A DNA stretch of 64,000 bases from Amphibalanus amphitrite (lineage: Eukaryota > Arthropoda > Thecostraca > Balanomorpha > Balanidae): positions 1-64,000 of the forward strand of contig NW_024882191.1 in assembly GCF_019059575.1 (NCBI RefSeq), in the 5' to 3' direction. The notes below the pieces were generated by a model. It did no database searches. It worked only from the letters and a program-made list of their open reading frames with translations, and was not told the DNA's origin. Position numbers and translations under genes: made by a program. Positions 42,805-54,984 of the stretch are shown piece after piece. Positions within the stretch are counted from its first letter, which is position 1; each line of letters begins with the position of its first letter.

Positions 42805-43090
42805 TAGCCGTTTTCACGATGGGCTATCTGGCGAATGCACCTAATTTAAGCAAATCTGCATAAAACCACTTTTACAACAAATATCTTTATATCTTGAATT
42901 TATTTCAGTGCTAAAATCGAAAATATTGCCAAATAATTTGAAAAATGAGGCATATAAGCATCTGTGGAACCCAAACTGATAACTTTTAAGAAACACAATG
43001 TCCTAATTTTACCAACTTTGCACCAAATCTGCACCTAATCTGCACCAAATGTGTACCACCAAGTCCAGATGGCCGTCGTGAAAACGGCTA
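42805..43090. mobile_element. 286-bp TA-flanked MITE
   Basis: TA+GCCGTTTTCACGA at the left and TCGTGAAAACGGC+TA at the right are exact inverted ends, typical of TA-inserting (Tc1/mariner-like) MITEs. The interior repeats AATCTGCACC. Confidence 0.7.
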
Positions 43091-43152
43091 TTTTAACTCA
43101 AGTTGAATGTGTGTGGAACGTGACACGCCGTTTGCACCGTTGATGCCTCGCC

Positions 43153-44128
43153 TACAGGGTGTTTCACTAAAAGTGTCAAAAAGTAAATGCCTATTAAAGT
43201 TATATAAAATATGCAAATCACGTGGTTGCGCACGTAGCTTTGTTGCAAATTTTTGGACATTTATGCTTCGTCCATTTAAGATATATTTCACACTCATACG
43301 GAGCGAGGGCAGGAGGCCAAAGTTACTAGTCGTTTTTTTCCTTATGCAGAACAAGAACAGGTTATTTACACCGCAACAGGAGGGGTGAATTACACTTACC
43401 TTTGGTACCATCAGAAACATTGAAACCGTATGCCGACTTGTAAGGAAACGTTTTATTCTCTCACCTCGCTACGTTCCAGATTATAAAAGGTTCAAAGGGC
43501 TTCTTGAGAGGTTTAAAAGGGTTCCTTCGATGCCGGTCCCAGTCCAAAAAAGACTGGGTCCCCCACCTCTCGGCGGAAACCGCTGAAAAAGTCAGGGTCT
43601 TTTTGAGGGTCTTTGAAGATAACAAGAAGCTAATTTCAACATCAGAAATTGCCAAGGCCTTACAAGTTATCAAAAACAGCCACTATAATGGCTGTAACCA
43701 CCAGGAACTGGCTGGATTAGAAGTTCCTGCGCCGAAAAATCAGCTGCCTCGCCGCCCGCCTCTGGCCAGAGCAAAGCTCCGATCTGTCACCGCTTTACTT
43801 CTGGTTTTGGTCAGTAGCTCTCGCAGAGCTGAGGAAGACTTAAGTCGCAATACTTCGGGAGCTGAAGAGCACCATTCAAGTCTTTGCCGACAGTCTGGAC
43901 GCTGAAGATGAAAACGGGCTGTGAGGCACCTCCGGACACGTGCCGAAACGGTGCATCAAAAGAAAGGGCGGATATGTGGAATAGGTTTGAGTGACGGTGC
44001 TATCGTTTTTATATATTAAAATGTCCAACAATTGCGGATGAAATGGTATGCAAATATCCGTAGAAAACATTGTTATTATGTGCATTATGATCTTTTACTT
44101 TTTTACACTTTTAGTGAAACACCCTGTA
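43153..44128 (+). mobile_element. Decayed Tc1/mariner-type transposon
   Basis: TA + CAGGGTGTTTCACTAAAAGT at the left, and ACTTTTAGTGAAACACCCTG + TA at the right. At 976 bp it is shorter than a full element. It contains a frameshifted transposase relic on the plus strand (see 43450-43990). Confidence 0.82.
43450..43990 (+). pseudogene. mariner-like transposase relic
   Basis: Reading across frame breaks gives fragments typical of the C-terminal third of such transposases: a DLSPLYFWFWS-like block (about 43782-43815; the family has SPDLSPLDYWFW with the last catalytic acid) and IQVFADSLDAED near 43876. Stops and shifts interrupt it throughout and the catalytic core is incomplete, so it is not functional. 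Confidence 0.6.
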
Positions 44129-45244
44129 TAACTTATATGCTCTAGTTTTTAATCGATTTGGGACTGAGGCGGCGTGTTCGGATTTCGTCGTCCATGAAAT
44201 TCCCAGTTTTGTTCACACTCTCAGACTCTTGTACCCACATCCCCCTCCCCACGCACACACACTGTCACTCCTACCAGCGAGATCGTAATTTCATTCGTCA
44301 CGCTCGCCTCGCGGCTCGCGTCGCCTTTTTACGCCCCGGGCTCTGCGGCGTAACTGCGCAGTGCGCACTGCCTCCCCTTCCATGTCAGCCCCCCTCCAAT
44401 GGCGGCGCTGGCACTGCGTCCAAGGTCAGCGAATTCATTCATCCTGCCGCCGCTGCCGCCTGGTCGCAGGGGGAGGGGGGGGGGGGGCAGATGGCGGTGA
44501 ATTTGGAGATTTATCGAGTCGACCTAGGTGGTGTGATCTGGTGCGGGCGACTCGGTGGCAGCCAGTGCACATGACGGCATGGCGCTAGTCCGGCCGGGAT
44601 CGTCGATTAATTGGTGGTCATGTTCCGCCCTGGAGGTGTGAAGGAGCCCCCGCCCGCCGTGGCTGTCTGCTCTGGAGGGGGCTGGTTTGGGGCGGGGGCC
44701 CGCCTCGGAACCCGTCTGTATATTGTTGTTGGGTGCCGCGGCGGCTCGGCTCGCCGGGATGTCTGAGTGCTGCTGTCACAGGCGGGGACAGCGGCCGTGT
44801 CCGTGGAGTTGACTGCCGCAGGGGCGTACTCAGCGCGCCGTGGGGGAGGCTTCTGACTGCCGCAGGGGCGGACTCAGCGCGCCGTGGGAGGTCGCTCCGT
44901 GTGGAGGGGCAGTGTAGTGTCGCCCTTGGCCCAGCTCAGACGGGGCTGGTAGCTGGACAGGGCCAGGCGCCCGACACCGGAGTCGCCCAACAACAGCGCA
45001 ACATTGCCACGCTGTTCTCCCACCGCCCGCCCTAATTATATTCCGGTCGCCATGAGCACTGGGCAGTGACGCAGTCCCATGCCGGCCGAGGCCAGCCCTC
45101 CCCGTGGCAGTCGGCGGAGCAGCATTATCCCCAATTCGTGCCAAGGGTAGACCGTGGACCGGCCCACGGCTACAGCCCGGGGCACTGCGGCGCTTCCGGA
45201 CCGCCCTGCAGGGGCTGGCAGTACGACTGAACGTTTCCAGTTCG
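44129..45244. other. GC-rich unassigned DNA
   Basis: G-run at about 44470-44490. No convincing exon or RNA was found; open frames reflect high GC. Confidence 0.35.
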
Positions 45245-45440
45245 GGGAGGCAGCTCAGTGCACGGTGTTGTACCTACTCTCACCGCCGTCTGCCCGGTGC
45301 ACGGAGTTGTACTCTCACCGCCGTCTGCCCGGTGCACGGAGTTGTACTCTCAGTTCTCACCGCCGTCTGCCCGGTGCACGGAGTTGTACTCTCAGTTCTC
45401 ACCGCCGCGCCGGCTGCCCGCAGTGCACGGAGTTATCCGT
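45245..45440. repeat. Minisatellite, unit 33-43 bp (GCCCGGTGCACGGAGTTGTA)
   Basis: Five units with CTCTCACCGCCGTCT between them. Confidence 0.8.
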
Positions 45441-45597
45441 GGATGGGTATCCGTGAAACTGACATATTGCGACTGGTACGATTTTTTTCTGACTGCCAGC
45501 ACCATTCCTATCGTACTGGCCTCTCGCCTCTGGACCTCTGTCCCAACACCGTGGCGGCGCGCCGAGACTGCCGCTTCCACCCGCTGCGCCACGGCTG

Positions 45598-45905
45598 GCC
45601 GCCGGTGCCACGGTGTCACCAGTGGTGCCGGTGAAACGGTGCCACCAGTGGTGCCGGTGACACAGTGCCACCAGTGGTGCCGGTGACACGGTGCCACCAG
45701 TGGTGCCGGTGACACGGTGCGGATGGTGCCGGTGACACGGTGTCACCAGTGGTGCCGGTGACACGGTGTCACCAGTGGTGCTGGTGACACGGTGCCACCA
45801 GTGGTGCCGGTGAAACGGTGCCACCAGTGGTGCCGGTGAAACGGTGCCACCAGTGGTGCCGGTTGCCGGTGACACGGTGCTGGTGAAACGGTGCGGACGG
45901 TGCTG
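45598..45905. repeat. Minisatellite, unit 24-27 bp (GGTGCCACCAGTGGTGCCGG)
   Basis: About twelve units. Each contains the self-complementary GGTGCCACCAGTGGTGCC, so single strands can fold into hairpins. Confidence 0.85.
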
Positions 45906-47319
45906 GTGGTTTGCCCGGCGCCGCGGCTTCACTCCATAGCTGGACTCATTATCTGCCGTGACGTGCAAAAGCGGCTGGCTGGCTGGCCGGCTGGATGGCT
46001 CGCGGGCCGGTCTGCCAGATTGCGGGGGTGGGTTTGTTGTATTTTAAAAGGTTAGGCTCGTTGGTCCCAGCGATAGATTTTTAGAGCCGGAAGGATTATA
46101 TGAATTAGGAGGAGACATTGCTCTGGGGCGGGCGGCCACCCTGGTGCGCGCCGCCGAGGCTGAGCCCGCCTCGATGAACACAATCACATCAGCCCCGATA
46201 ACGGTCACCCCACCGCACGTGAGCCTTCTCTAGAGGAACTACTCACATCGGATGAAGGCAATCGCCCAGCCTAGGCCCGAGGGTAGGAGGCGTGGAAGTG
46301 AAGGATGTGGGTATCCTGAGGATGGACAATGACGGAATGGCGTGCCGCGTGGTGGGAGGCTCTGTTGGCTACCTCTGTTCGATGGACCGCCAACACCGCC
46401 GTCGTGGGCCTGAGCCGGCGGTCGGCGGGGCTTCCACCGCGCCGGGCCGGGCCGCAGCCTCAACGGCTCAGACACAATCAAACACTGCCTGCAATCATGG
46501 AGTCTCTTCGCATTCCGCTTTCTCAGCCTCTGCTCGTCACGGGCCTCGCTGCGAAGTATCTAGGGGCTGCCGCCGGGCAGCGGGTAGTTTTCCGCCCCTC
46601 CAGCGCCACTATCAACAATGACGGCGACTGCACGTGAGCCGTGCATGGCCGCGGAGGCCGCCGCCGTCAGGTGTATGGGCTCGCACGCTCGTCTCGCCGG
46701 TCGGCCTCCCGTCTCCCCCCGGGGGAGGTGGGGAGGGGATGCCTGCCGCCGCAGTGGCGGCCGGCAGACGAGCCCTCTGTGTCGCCCCGGGCCGTCTGTC
46801 GGTGCCGGACCGTCTGCCCCCCTCCTCCCACCTATCAGACCTCGAGTGCGGCCGTCGGACCGGGAGCGGGGGCCGGTCGGATGCTCCTACTGCTGTGAGC
46901 ATCTGCCGTGAGATCTGAGCGGGTGACCCGGCGCCGGGCTGGGTACGGGCGCCGGTCTGCTGTGCTCCTCCGGGGCGGGCCGCGCGACGCACCTTCCCTT
47001 GCCGACTGCCTGCTCTCTGCGCCCGGTTTACATACAGAGCACCTGTCTCCGTGCAGCTATCTGCTCATCAGGCGGGCCGCAGCGCTCACTGAATCGGCAA
47101 GTGCAGGTGTATATTGACTGCGGCACCTGTATCTCGCCGAACGCTGCAGCCGTGCACTGTACACGGCCTCAACGACAGCTGAAACACATTGCATAACTGG
47201 CACTGGCTACTGTTTGTAATAGTCTGACTGCTCTGATACCCCAGGGAGCATCAGACAGTGGCACTGTGATGCCCATTCCCAGGCACGCTCCGTGGCGCGA
47301 TGAGGCCGGTGTGTTTCTG
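45906..47319. other. GC-rich unassigned DNA
   Basis: No exon I can support. An ATG at 46498 opens a short frame ending at a possible donor (46635), but its phase and composition give no confidence. Confidence 0.35.
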
Positions 47320-47790
47320 CTGCAGTGGTCCGCTGAGGGCGATGTGCGCCCGCCCGAGATGCGGTGATGGCGATTGTTTCTGCTCGTGGTCCGTTGAGGG
47401 TAATGTGCGCCCGCCCGAGGTGCGGTGATGGCGATTGTTTCTGCTCGTGGTCCGTTGAGGGTAATGTGCGCCCGCCCGAGGTGCGGTGATGGCGATTGTT
47501 TCTACTCGTGGTCCGTTGAGGGTAATGTGCGCCCGCCCGAGGTGCGGTGATGGCGATTGTTTCTGCTCGTGGTCCGTTGAGGGTAATGTGCGCCCGCCCG
47601 AGGTAGTAGTGAGGACGGTGTGTTTCCGTCCGAATTAGAAGTGACGGGGATGTGCGCCCGCCCGTGGTATTAGTGGGGGCGATTGGCGCCCGCCCGAGGT
47701 AGTAGTGAGGACGATGTGTTTCCGCCCGAGGTAGTAGTGAGGGCGATGTGCGCCTGCCTGTGGTAGTAGTGAGGGCGATGTGTGCCTGTC
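47320..47790. repeat. Minisatellite, 60-bp unit then shorter units
   Basis: Four to five near-identical units with CGTGGTCCGTTGAGGGTAAT and GTGCGCCCGCCCGAGGTGCG, followed by 30-40-bp GTAGTAGTGAGG(A/G)CG-type units to 47790. Confidence 0.9.
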
Positions 47791-47969
47791 GCGGGCGTCC
47801 CACGCCGAGCAGGGAGTGCCTGTCGGCGCCGGCCGCAGAGACCGGCCGGCCGGCCCGGACCCGTAAACACCAGTCGTTTATTTGTGAAGCGGGACTGGCG
47901 TGGTTAATTAATTACTGAGGAGCCAGCGTCGCAGCCGCGCAGAGTCCTGACCACTGACCAGGGAAGGAA

Positions 47970-48290
47970 CAGGGCACTGAGAGCTGAGAACTGAGAACTG
48001 AGAGCCAGGGCGGCTGAGGGCTGAGGGCTGAGGGCTGAGAGCTTAGAGCTTAGAGCTGAGAGCTGAGAGCTGAGAGCTGAGGGCTGAGGGCTGAGGACTG
48101 AGAGCTGAGAGCTGAGAGCTGATAGCTGAGAGCTGAGAGCTGAGGGCTGAGGGCTGAGGACTGAGAGCTGAGAGCTGAGAGCTGAGAGCTGAGGAGCTGA
48201 GAGCTGAGAGATGAGAACTGAGAACTGAGAACTGAAGACTGGGAGCTGAGAGCTGAGAGCTGAGAGCTGAGGGCTGAGGGCTGACGGATG
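47970..48290. repeat. (AGAGCTG)n 7-bp repeat
   Basis: About 45 units of GAGAGCT / GAGGGCT. Open frames on the minus strand (SALSSQL repeats) are artefacts of the 21-bp super-period. Confidence 0.95.
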
Positions 48291-49535
48291 AGGAGCTGGG
48301 CTCCGTGTGTGCCGTGAGACGGCCATCTGGTGACGGTTTCGGAAGTTACTGAATAGTGCAATGTCAGCCGTCCGGCTGCTGCCCTCGCCTATGCCTGAGT
48401 GTGGTGTTTTATTTCATCACGCTCCCCAAACGACACACGTACTGCCACGTCGATACACTCGAGACGGCCGCGCGCGGTCGTCCCTCCTGGTATCTGTCCA
48501 CCTACCGCCGATAGTGTGAAGTGCCTCCGTCAGAGGCGGGTCCGGTCGCGGCACGGTCACCAGGTACATACAGACATACACACAGACGGTCTGCCACACA
48601 CAGACGGTGCATACAGACGGTCTGCTACGGCAGGCGCCGGTTGAACAGGATTACAGCAGGTGGGCCGGCCAGAGCACTGAACAGTCGGCGGCAGCGTGTG
48701 TGATTTGCTCCCCTTCCCTCTGCATATTGAATTGCAAATGATGAGCCTCACAAAATGTATGATTTGTATATATGTTAGCAAATGGTATGATTTGTATGTC
48801 TCGATATTGGGTGACAACCAGCCACTGAGTGCAGCTGTGGACGGGCGCCGGCTCTGTCCTGATACTTCTGTCCGTCACCTCGACTGGGTCGGTGAGCCGC
48901 GCCCGGGGACCGTACCTGTCGTGGTCCAGGACTGGTCCGGTCGCGGTCCAGGACCGCACCTGTCGTGATCCAGCACTGGTCCGGTTGCTGCTCCCGGCGT
49001 GTCTGCAGCGTTACACCTCTCCTAACGAATACACTGGTAATCCGGATCGATTGGGCTCCGTGCACTCCCTGGGAGGGCTGGCTCCAGGGCGGGCCAGTCA
49101 GGAGGTCCCCGGTACGACCGGTACGACCGGTACGGTCTGCGGCGGGACACAGTGACACGTGCTGGGATGTGGTCGTGATTTCAGTAGTAAACGGCTGGGT
49201 AGCTGTAGGGGCTTTGTGCCGCGAGTATTTCCTCGTATACGATTTGCATTCAACGAACACGTGAGAAACTTGTTTCATAGCGGCGTGTATGGATCGGCTG
49301 CGGGACCCTGCGCGGGCTCGGACGAGTCGTTGACACTTGTCCCTCTCCGGTCTCCCCTAACTACAGTACAGTACAGCGGCCGACTACGTCCGCGCCCGGC
49401 CGTGGGCTATCGACTGCCGCCGGCGTAGGATGCGTGCTTCTGTAAATGAGACGGGCCTATCGAGCGTCAGCTATCACAGCCATCTCGCCACTCGGGGCCA
49501 GAGTCCAACGGTGGCCCCGTCTGCCCCCTCCCACC
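48291..49535. other. Unassigned, with minor repeats
   Basis: CACACAGACGGTCTGC copies at 48575-48625 and CTGGTCCGGTCGCGGTCCAG-type repeats at 48925-48990. No exon supported. Confidence 0.4.
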
Positions 49536-49645
49536 TCCCCGTCCAGAGGTCCAGCAGTGGTCTGCCCCCCCCCCCCCACCGCCCCGTCCAGAGGTCCAGC
49601 AGTGGTCTGCCCCCTCCCCTCCCCGTCCAGAGGTCCAGCAGGGGG
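49536..49645. repeat. Tandem repeat (CCCGTCCAGAGGTCCAGCAG), three copies
   Basis: Unit about 44 bp, with TGGTCTGCCCCC between units. Confidence 0.85.
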
Positions 49646-50366
49646 GCCCAGTCTGCCCCGGACGCCCTCCGTTTTGTGGTCCCGTTGTGGTCGTGATAAT
49701 TTGACGGTTCCCTGTCTCTCGCGAGCCAATAAACTCCGGCTTAACGTCTTTCATGGTGACATGCCGCCATTTCTTCAAGCTGCGTATGGCATTCATTTAT
49801 CAAACGACCTGAATTCCTTTACGACTGCTGGCGAAGGTATTGTCATAAATATTTCTGTTTGTCAAAGTGCCTCTTTCACTCGCACAGGTTCGTAGTCACC
49901 AGGCTAAAAACACTTGGCACGGGCGCATTTTTCCCAAACATCGGCCGTTGCCGAAAAAGCGCCAGGTACGCTGCCAGGTGTAATAAAACATCGCCGCCTT
50001 GTGCGGCGTTTTTGCCCGGTCTATTCCCGGGAGGGTGGCGGCGTTCGGTCACTGTTCCCCGGTCGGCCGCCCCGTCCCGGCGGCTTCAGTCGGTCAGCTG
50101 GGACGTGCCGGTCGCTGCCGGGACACCTCGCTCGCTCCGCTCCCTGGAGGGCTCCCACCACAGGTCAGTGGCCCGGCGGCCCGGGTCCGCTTTCTCACAG
50201 GTAGGCTGCTGCCGTCCTGTCGGCTTCTGTCCCTGGCTCAGCGGCTGTCTCTGCTCCTGATGTCTGCTCTGCGTAATTCTTTTTTCCACCCAAAGGAAGG
50301 CGCTATACGGAGAATATCCCATTGCGTCATTAAAAAGTGACTTACACCTCTCACCGGCCAGCTGGC

Positions 50367-50440
50367 TGCGTGGTGTAGTGGTGAGCACACTCGCCTCGTG
50401 ATCTAATAACTAGGGTTCGATCCCCGCCGCCGGCCGAACT
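50367..50440 (+). repeat. tRNA-like SINE head or tRNA pseudogene
   Basis: Box A TGGTGTAGTGG and box B GGTTCGATCC are both present at tRNA spacing, with GTGAGCACACTCGCCTCGTG between them. Acceptor and T stems pair only partly, so a working tRNA is unlikely. It is probably a pol III SINE head. Confidence 0.55.
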
Positions 50441-50444
50441 TTTT

Positions 50445-50592
50445 GGCGCGTTGTAGGTTAGGTTGTAGGTTTGTAGGTTGTAGGTTTGTAGGTTGTAGGT
50501 TTGTAGGTTGTAGGTCTGTAGGTTAGGTTGTAGGTTAGGTTGTAGGTTGTAGGTTTGTAGGTTGTAGGTTAGGTCAGGTGAGGTTAGGTTAT
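50445..50592 (+). repeat. TTAGG-like / GTAGGTTT array
   Basis: Mixed GGTTGTAGGTTTGTAGG and GGTTAGG units. They resemble the arthropod telomere repeat TTAGG but are degenerate and immediately follow the SINE-like head, so this may be its 3' tail. Confidence 0.75.
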
Positions 50593-50667
50593 GTTTGTTT
50601 TTGTTTGGTTTGTTTACCAAGAAGCATCTTCGGGTATAGCGCCTTCCTTTGGTTGGAAAAAAGAAAC

Positions 50668-52389
50668 ACGCGTCTGCTCTCTGCCCGCTCTCATCACCCG
50701 TCTGGCCGTCCCACTCCCCACCGTCGCGTGACTAGGGATCTACCGACTGCTCCGTGGCACCGGATATACGCTACACTCGCGTGCTGGCGAACTCGTGAGG
50801 TGGCTGGATGCCGGGGCCGGTGCAGTGCGACCGTGATAGTGGCTCAGTGCGCCCACCAAACCCAACGCGCGGACACCGCCAGCTCGTTCCGCAGTACATA
50901 CTCAGTACGAACTTTGATAGGAGCCGAGACCGAATCGTTTGCTCAAGCACTTCGTCCAATAGTGTGTTCGTGGTGTCACTGTTACAGGACAGGTGTAATT
51001 CGACATTTCTGTTGGGATGTCAAATAAACTACGACTCCATATCGATAGAACGATTTTCCGATAAGAGCCAACGCATGAGGAGCTAAACTGCGGTCTGGGA
51101 ATGGCCAGCTGTAAGCTGCTGTAAAATGGCAGCCGTTTCGCAGGACGTGCGTTTGGTAGGCGCATCGCAATGCCCTGGATTGTATTGGCCCATTTCTGGA
51201 ATTCCTTGGGTCGCTGGGTGATATATTTTACAGGCGTCGATGCTGCTAAATTCCGAGACATTTGTGAACGGCGATGATGTTTGCCTGGCAATGAGCTACT
51301 TTAGATATCGAAACATGAGGTACTCTTAGTGTAAGTGACAACTCAGAAGAAAAATTTTGTGCTGCTCAAATTCCTTCTAATGTTTTATCGAATGATTAAT
51401 CTGAGACTCAACAAATCATTTACTAAATTTTGAATTCATTTCAACGCAATTTTTGCTGTACTTCGACGCAATTCCCACTAAAAACGTTTTATATCTCCTC
51501 TGCGCTAGCTGCCCTTTGCTCCAGTGTTCGGTGCCACGTGTCACGAGGCGCTTAGTCCATAAAGCTATACTAGATGCAGGGGAGGGTCGCTCGCACAGCT
51601 CCGGATTCCACAGATTATCAGGATCCACGCTATTCTTCCACACCTTGTGCTTAACATCGATGCCTCATCCTCAGATGTCCTTCATGGATATCTATCGGGC
51701 CGGCGCCAGCGGATGTTCTCGAAAGTATACATAGTGTTGGTCGCTCAATGGCTGACTGGACTCGCTAGGGGAACGTGGCCTGACATTTGGTCGTTGCAGG
51801 TGACGTCGTGTGCACGTGCTATACGCTGCACGTGCACGTGCCACGCAGCGTCGACTGGCGGCACGTGCCGTCCCCGAGGGGCTACCTTATGGCACGGGCA
51901 CGGTGGAGTTACATGGGCCGAACCGCCGGTCCTGAACTGTCTGCGGGAGAAGTGGACTGAAATTGAGCGAAAAGCGCGGAAACGCTCGGCAGGCGCCTGG
52001 AAACAATGTCTGGAAGGTGCTGGAAATGGTACTGCGGTCTCGTGCACGTCTCGCTCATCGCCAGTCTACTGCGGAACCGTCCCACAGCTCCTGCTGCTGA
52101 GGACCTGGGCGGTCCCAACTGGCCCGTGGACGGGAGCTGGACCAGGCGTAGCGCTGACGCCCGTGACTGCTGGTGGTCTCAGCTGGGTGCGAACGCTGAG
52201 GACGCGGGCTGTGATGGCGACTGGGAGGGTGGGCCGCAAACATTTAAGGAGCGCAGTGGATGCTTTAAATGTGGCTGTGATAAACTATCAAAGCGTGGTG
52301 AGGCGACCTGGACGGACCTGGATCTTCAACCCAACGGGAAACTTGGTTTAGTGAGGTTCTCTCTTCGTCGATGCCTGCCGGTAGTGCAG
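50668..52389. other. Unassigned sequence upstream of the large open exon
   Basis: No exon or RNA supported. The frame of the large exon stays open leftward to about 52006, so the exon might extend further 5' if the acceptor at 52389 is not used. CACGTGCACGTG clusters at 51810-51845. Confidence 0.35.
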
Positions 52390-53568
52390 CCCTCAGTCCC
52401 GAGGAGTGCATGTGGCGCGCTCTCGCCCCTGGGCCGGTACCAGCGGCGGCTGCTGGAGGAGATCAGTGCCCTCGGACGGTATGATTGGCTTCCACGGACC
52501 TGGGGAGACGTGCAGGCCTACCAGGTCACCGACGGCGGCGGCGCCCCCGGAGAGGAAGCAGGAGCCCCCGCGCGCCGACCAGCTACCCTGGACTCCTCCG
52601 GTCTCAGCGACGCTCCTTGGGGCCCCTCAGTGGTCCCTGCAGACGATGGGGCGGAGTTCGGAGAGGTCTGGACCCGCCTGGAGCCCGGGCCGGAGCTGTC
52701 GGGTCCGGCGGCCGCCGGGTTCCCCCTCTGGGAGATGATGGACGCCGACCTGGCGCAGGGGGAACAGTCGGGAGCCGCTGCGGACGCCGATCTGGCGCAG
52801 GGGGAACAGTCGGGAGACGCTGTGGACGTCGGTCACCAGGAGACGCACTGGCGTCTCCCGGAGTCTGCTCTGGGAAGTGTCAGCCTCTGTGACGGCTCCG
52901 TCCCGGTCGGACACGAGGAGTCGAGTGGGGACGCCTGGGGACGACTGGAGCCGACTCAGTACGACTGGGGACGCCGCGCGGAGGGGGAGCGGCACGGAGG
53001 ACGCCGCGCGGAGGGGGAGCGGCACGGAGGACGCCGCGCGAAGGGTGGGCGGAACGGAGGACGCCACAGCCGGGTGTTCAACCGTGATCACGGCGGGTGG
53101 AACGGCCTCGCCGAGGAGTGTTTGGAAACAGGCGACTTGGAGTTCAGCGGTGCAGATCTGGAGTTCAGCGGCGCAGATCTGATCGGGATTGTATCCCCGA
53201 ACTCGAGTGACGATGGCTCGGAGCAGTGGCAGAGGGGTGCGGGCAGATCTGCCGGCCGAGACGGCGTGTGGGGGACTTCTGCTGTGGACGGTGCGGACTC
53301 CTTAGTGCTGGACTCGGCGGAGTGGTCGCCGGCGGACTCTGGAGTCGTCGACTCTCTGCCGGTGGAGTCTGCGTCTGCCGACTCTGACTCGGGGCTGTGG
53401 GACGGAGACGGGGCGGCGGCGGCGGCGGCGGCGCGGCAGGGCGGGCGGCAGCCGCGCCCACCGGACCATCTGAGTGCTGAGCCGAGGTCAGGGGCAGCCA
53501 CGCCGGCCAGATTCACAGACATTGCTACCATAGAGGCGTGGCTCTCAGACGCCGGCTTATCAGCCGAG
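52390..53568 (+). CDS. Large coding exon (393 codons), probable N-terminal region of a cnc/Nrf-type factor
   Basis: A 1.18-kb open exon runs between acceptor GTGCAG (52389) and donor GAG|GTAGTA (53569), both phase 0. The product is hydrophilic and rich in Ser, Gly, Asp and Glu, as in transactivation regions. It includes a doubled DADLAQGEQSG, a triple GRRAEGERHG and a doubled DLEFSGA, then ADLIGIVSPNSSDDGSEQW, and ends TIEAWLSDAGLSAE. That end joins in frame to DAEVIEALFQQ of the DLG exon at 63666. There is no enzymatic domain. In-phase minisatellites make it fast evolving. The link to the DLG exon (about 10-kb intron) rests on phase, strand and order only, and the acceptor position is uncertain. 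Confidence 0.6.
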
Positions 53569-54984
53569 GTAGTATGGTATCGCTCGTGTTTGCACGCCTC
53601 ATTTTACCGCATGCTTGATACGATGCATCCCCATTCAATAGGACTGATGTGATTAGAGCGTTCCTCAGAACTTAATGTTTTTCCTGGCCAGCCTTTCTTA
53701 GATGGCACCCGCTGATAGGCCCCTGCAGATAACGCCAATCGGGCGCGAGTGTGTACTGGCGTAATCTCCACTTCAGTTGAGTAGTTCGTGGATGGTTTGA
53801 AGTGTCACGCGTCGCAAGCACGCCGGCGGGACGTGATCATTTGTGATGACGGGGCTCTCGCTGGCACCTGCCGCCAGCCCTTCTGAGAGCTTTATGTCCC
53901 ATTGTCCCTCCTTGCCTGCTGTGACTGACGGCCGTCTCGGCCAACATGTCGGAATTTACCTGCCGACAGGCCGTGTTTTACCGTTGGCCCGTGTGTGTTT
54001 GGCTTTGGGGAGCCTCGAGCCCGTGTTTTGGCCTGGACGACGGCCAGCTGGCAGCTTCTTATACGACGCCCAACAGAGGGCATTGTCCTTTGTCAAGACC
54101 TATCTTTTGTGCTTAATGCTCCCTTTTTATTTTTTTTTTCACAATTTTAAGAAAAGAAGGTTTAATGTGAGCTAGTTGTGCCAAGCGATTTATGTACTGG
54201 TCCTTGCCTATCTAACCATGAAAATGATTGCTTATCACTAATCATTTAACTCAACGGAGATTGAAAGGTTGATACGTAAGGTAGTTTTTACGGAACAATT
54301 TTCGCTTCTCTTGTTTCCACGTACCCACCTAAATCTGGCCGGCTGAAGTGAGGATTTCGTTTCGTGTCCGCCCATCCGATAGGCTTGGGTGCTCACGAAG
54401 CATCCAGCAGACGAGTTTCGGCTCGCTAAGTCGCCGTCCGGGCCAGGCGCGGCCGAGCTCGTCCAGCTGGGGGTTTTCCGGACGTGTTGCATTGCTTGTT
54501 TGTACGGTTGGTGCAATGATGGACCATCCAACAGATCTTTTCAGCCGGGCTCGCAAAACAACAGCGAACCGCATTTACGAGTACTTAACTCTTTTCTGAC
54601 AAATGCCCGCAATAGAACACTAGAAAGCTTTGGTGTTTACTTTTGTTATTGATTGCATCAGCCAAAATATGAATTATTTGATGAATTGCGTTTGACTTTT
54701 GCCACATATGTGTCGTGATGACTGATGACGATGATGAGCAATGAGCAAATTGAGCATGTCGTAATAAGCCACGTAGGCCTGAAATGCACAGCTTTGCACG
54801 ACTCACGAAGTGCACTGTGCATGCCAATTGGTCATATTATTAGACATTCGCTCTAGCACACTGTTTCCTGCCGACTGCATTTGCCGAGGCTCGACCATAT
54901 GTCATCGGCACAGACAGACCCTCCGTTCTGGCGTTTGCCAAGTTGAAGTATCCCTGACGCTGCTGACTGGTACTCGGTGGGCCG
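53569..54984. other. Unassigned (probable intron)
   Basis: No gene, RNA or element recognised. Confidence 0.35.

Larger units (their letters stand above)
50275..50667. mobile_element. Inverted-repeat element enclosing a tRNA-like SINE head
   Basis: TTCTTTTTTCCA...CCAAAGGAAGGCGCTATA (50278-50307) returns inverted as TATAGCGCCTTCCTTTGG (50636-50653) and TGGAAAAAAGAA. The interior holds a tRNA-like head and a TTAGG-like array. Confidence 0.6.

Noticed and set aside
46498..46635. Possible start exon MESLRIPLSQPLLVTGLAAK ending at CAC|GTGAGC
   Set aside because: Phase does not fit the large exon at 52390, and there is no acceptor or homology evidence.
47904..48361. Serine/leucine-rich open frames (SALSSQL repeats)
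   Set aside because: Product of the 7-bp GAGAGCT repeat.
50367..50440. Functional tRNA on the plus strand
   Set aside because: Both boxes are present, but acceptor and T stems have several mismatches and SINE-like sequence follows.
50445..50592. A true chromosome end or telomere
   Set aside because: The repeat is short, degenerate and interstitial, with ordinary sequence on both sides.
52006..52389. Coding extension of the large exon back to the ATG at 52006
   Set aside because: The frame is open but the composition changes (MSGRCWKWYCGL and on), and a usable acceptor lies at 52389; kept as an alternative only.
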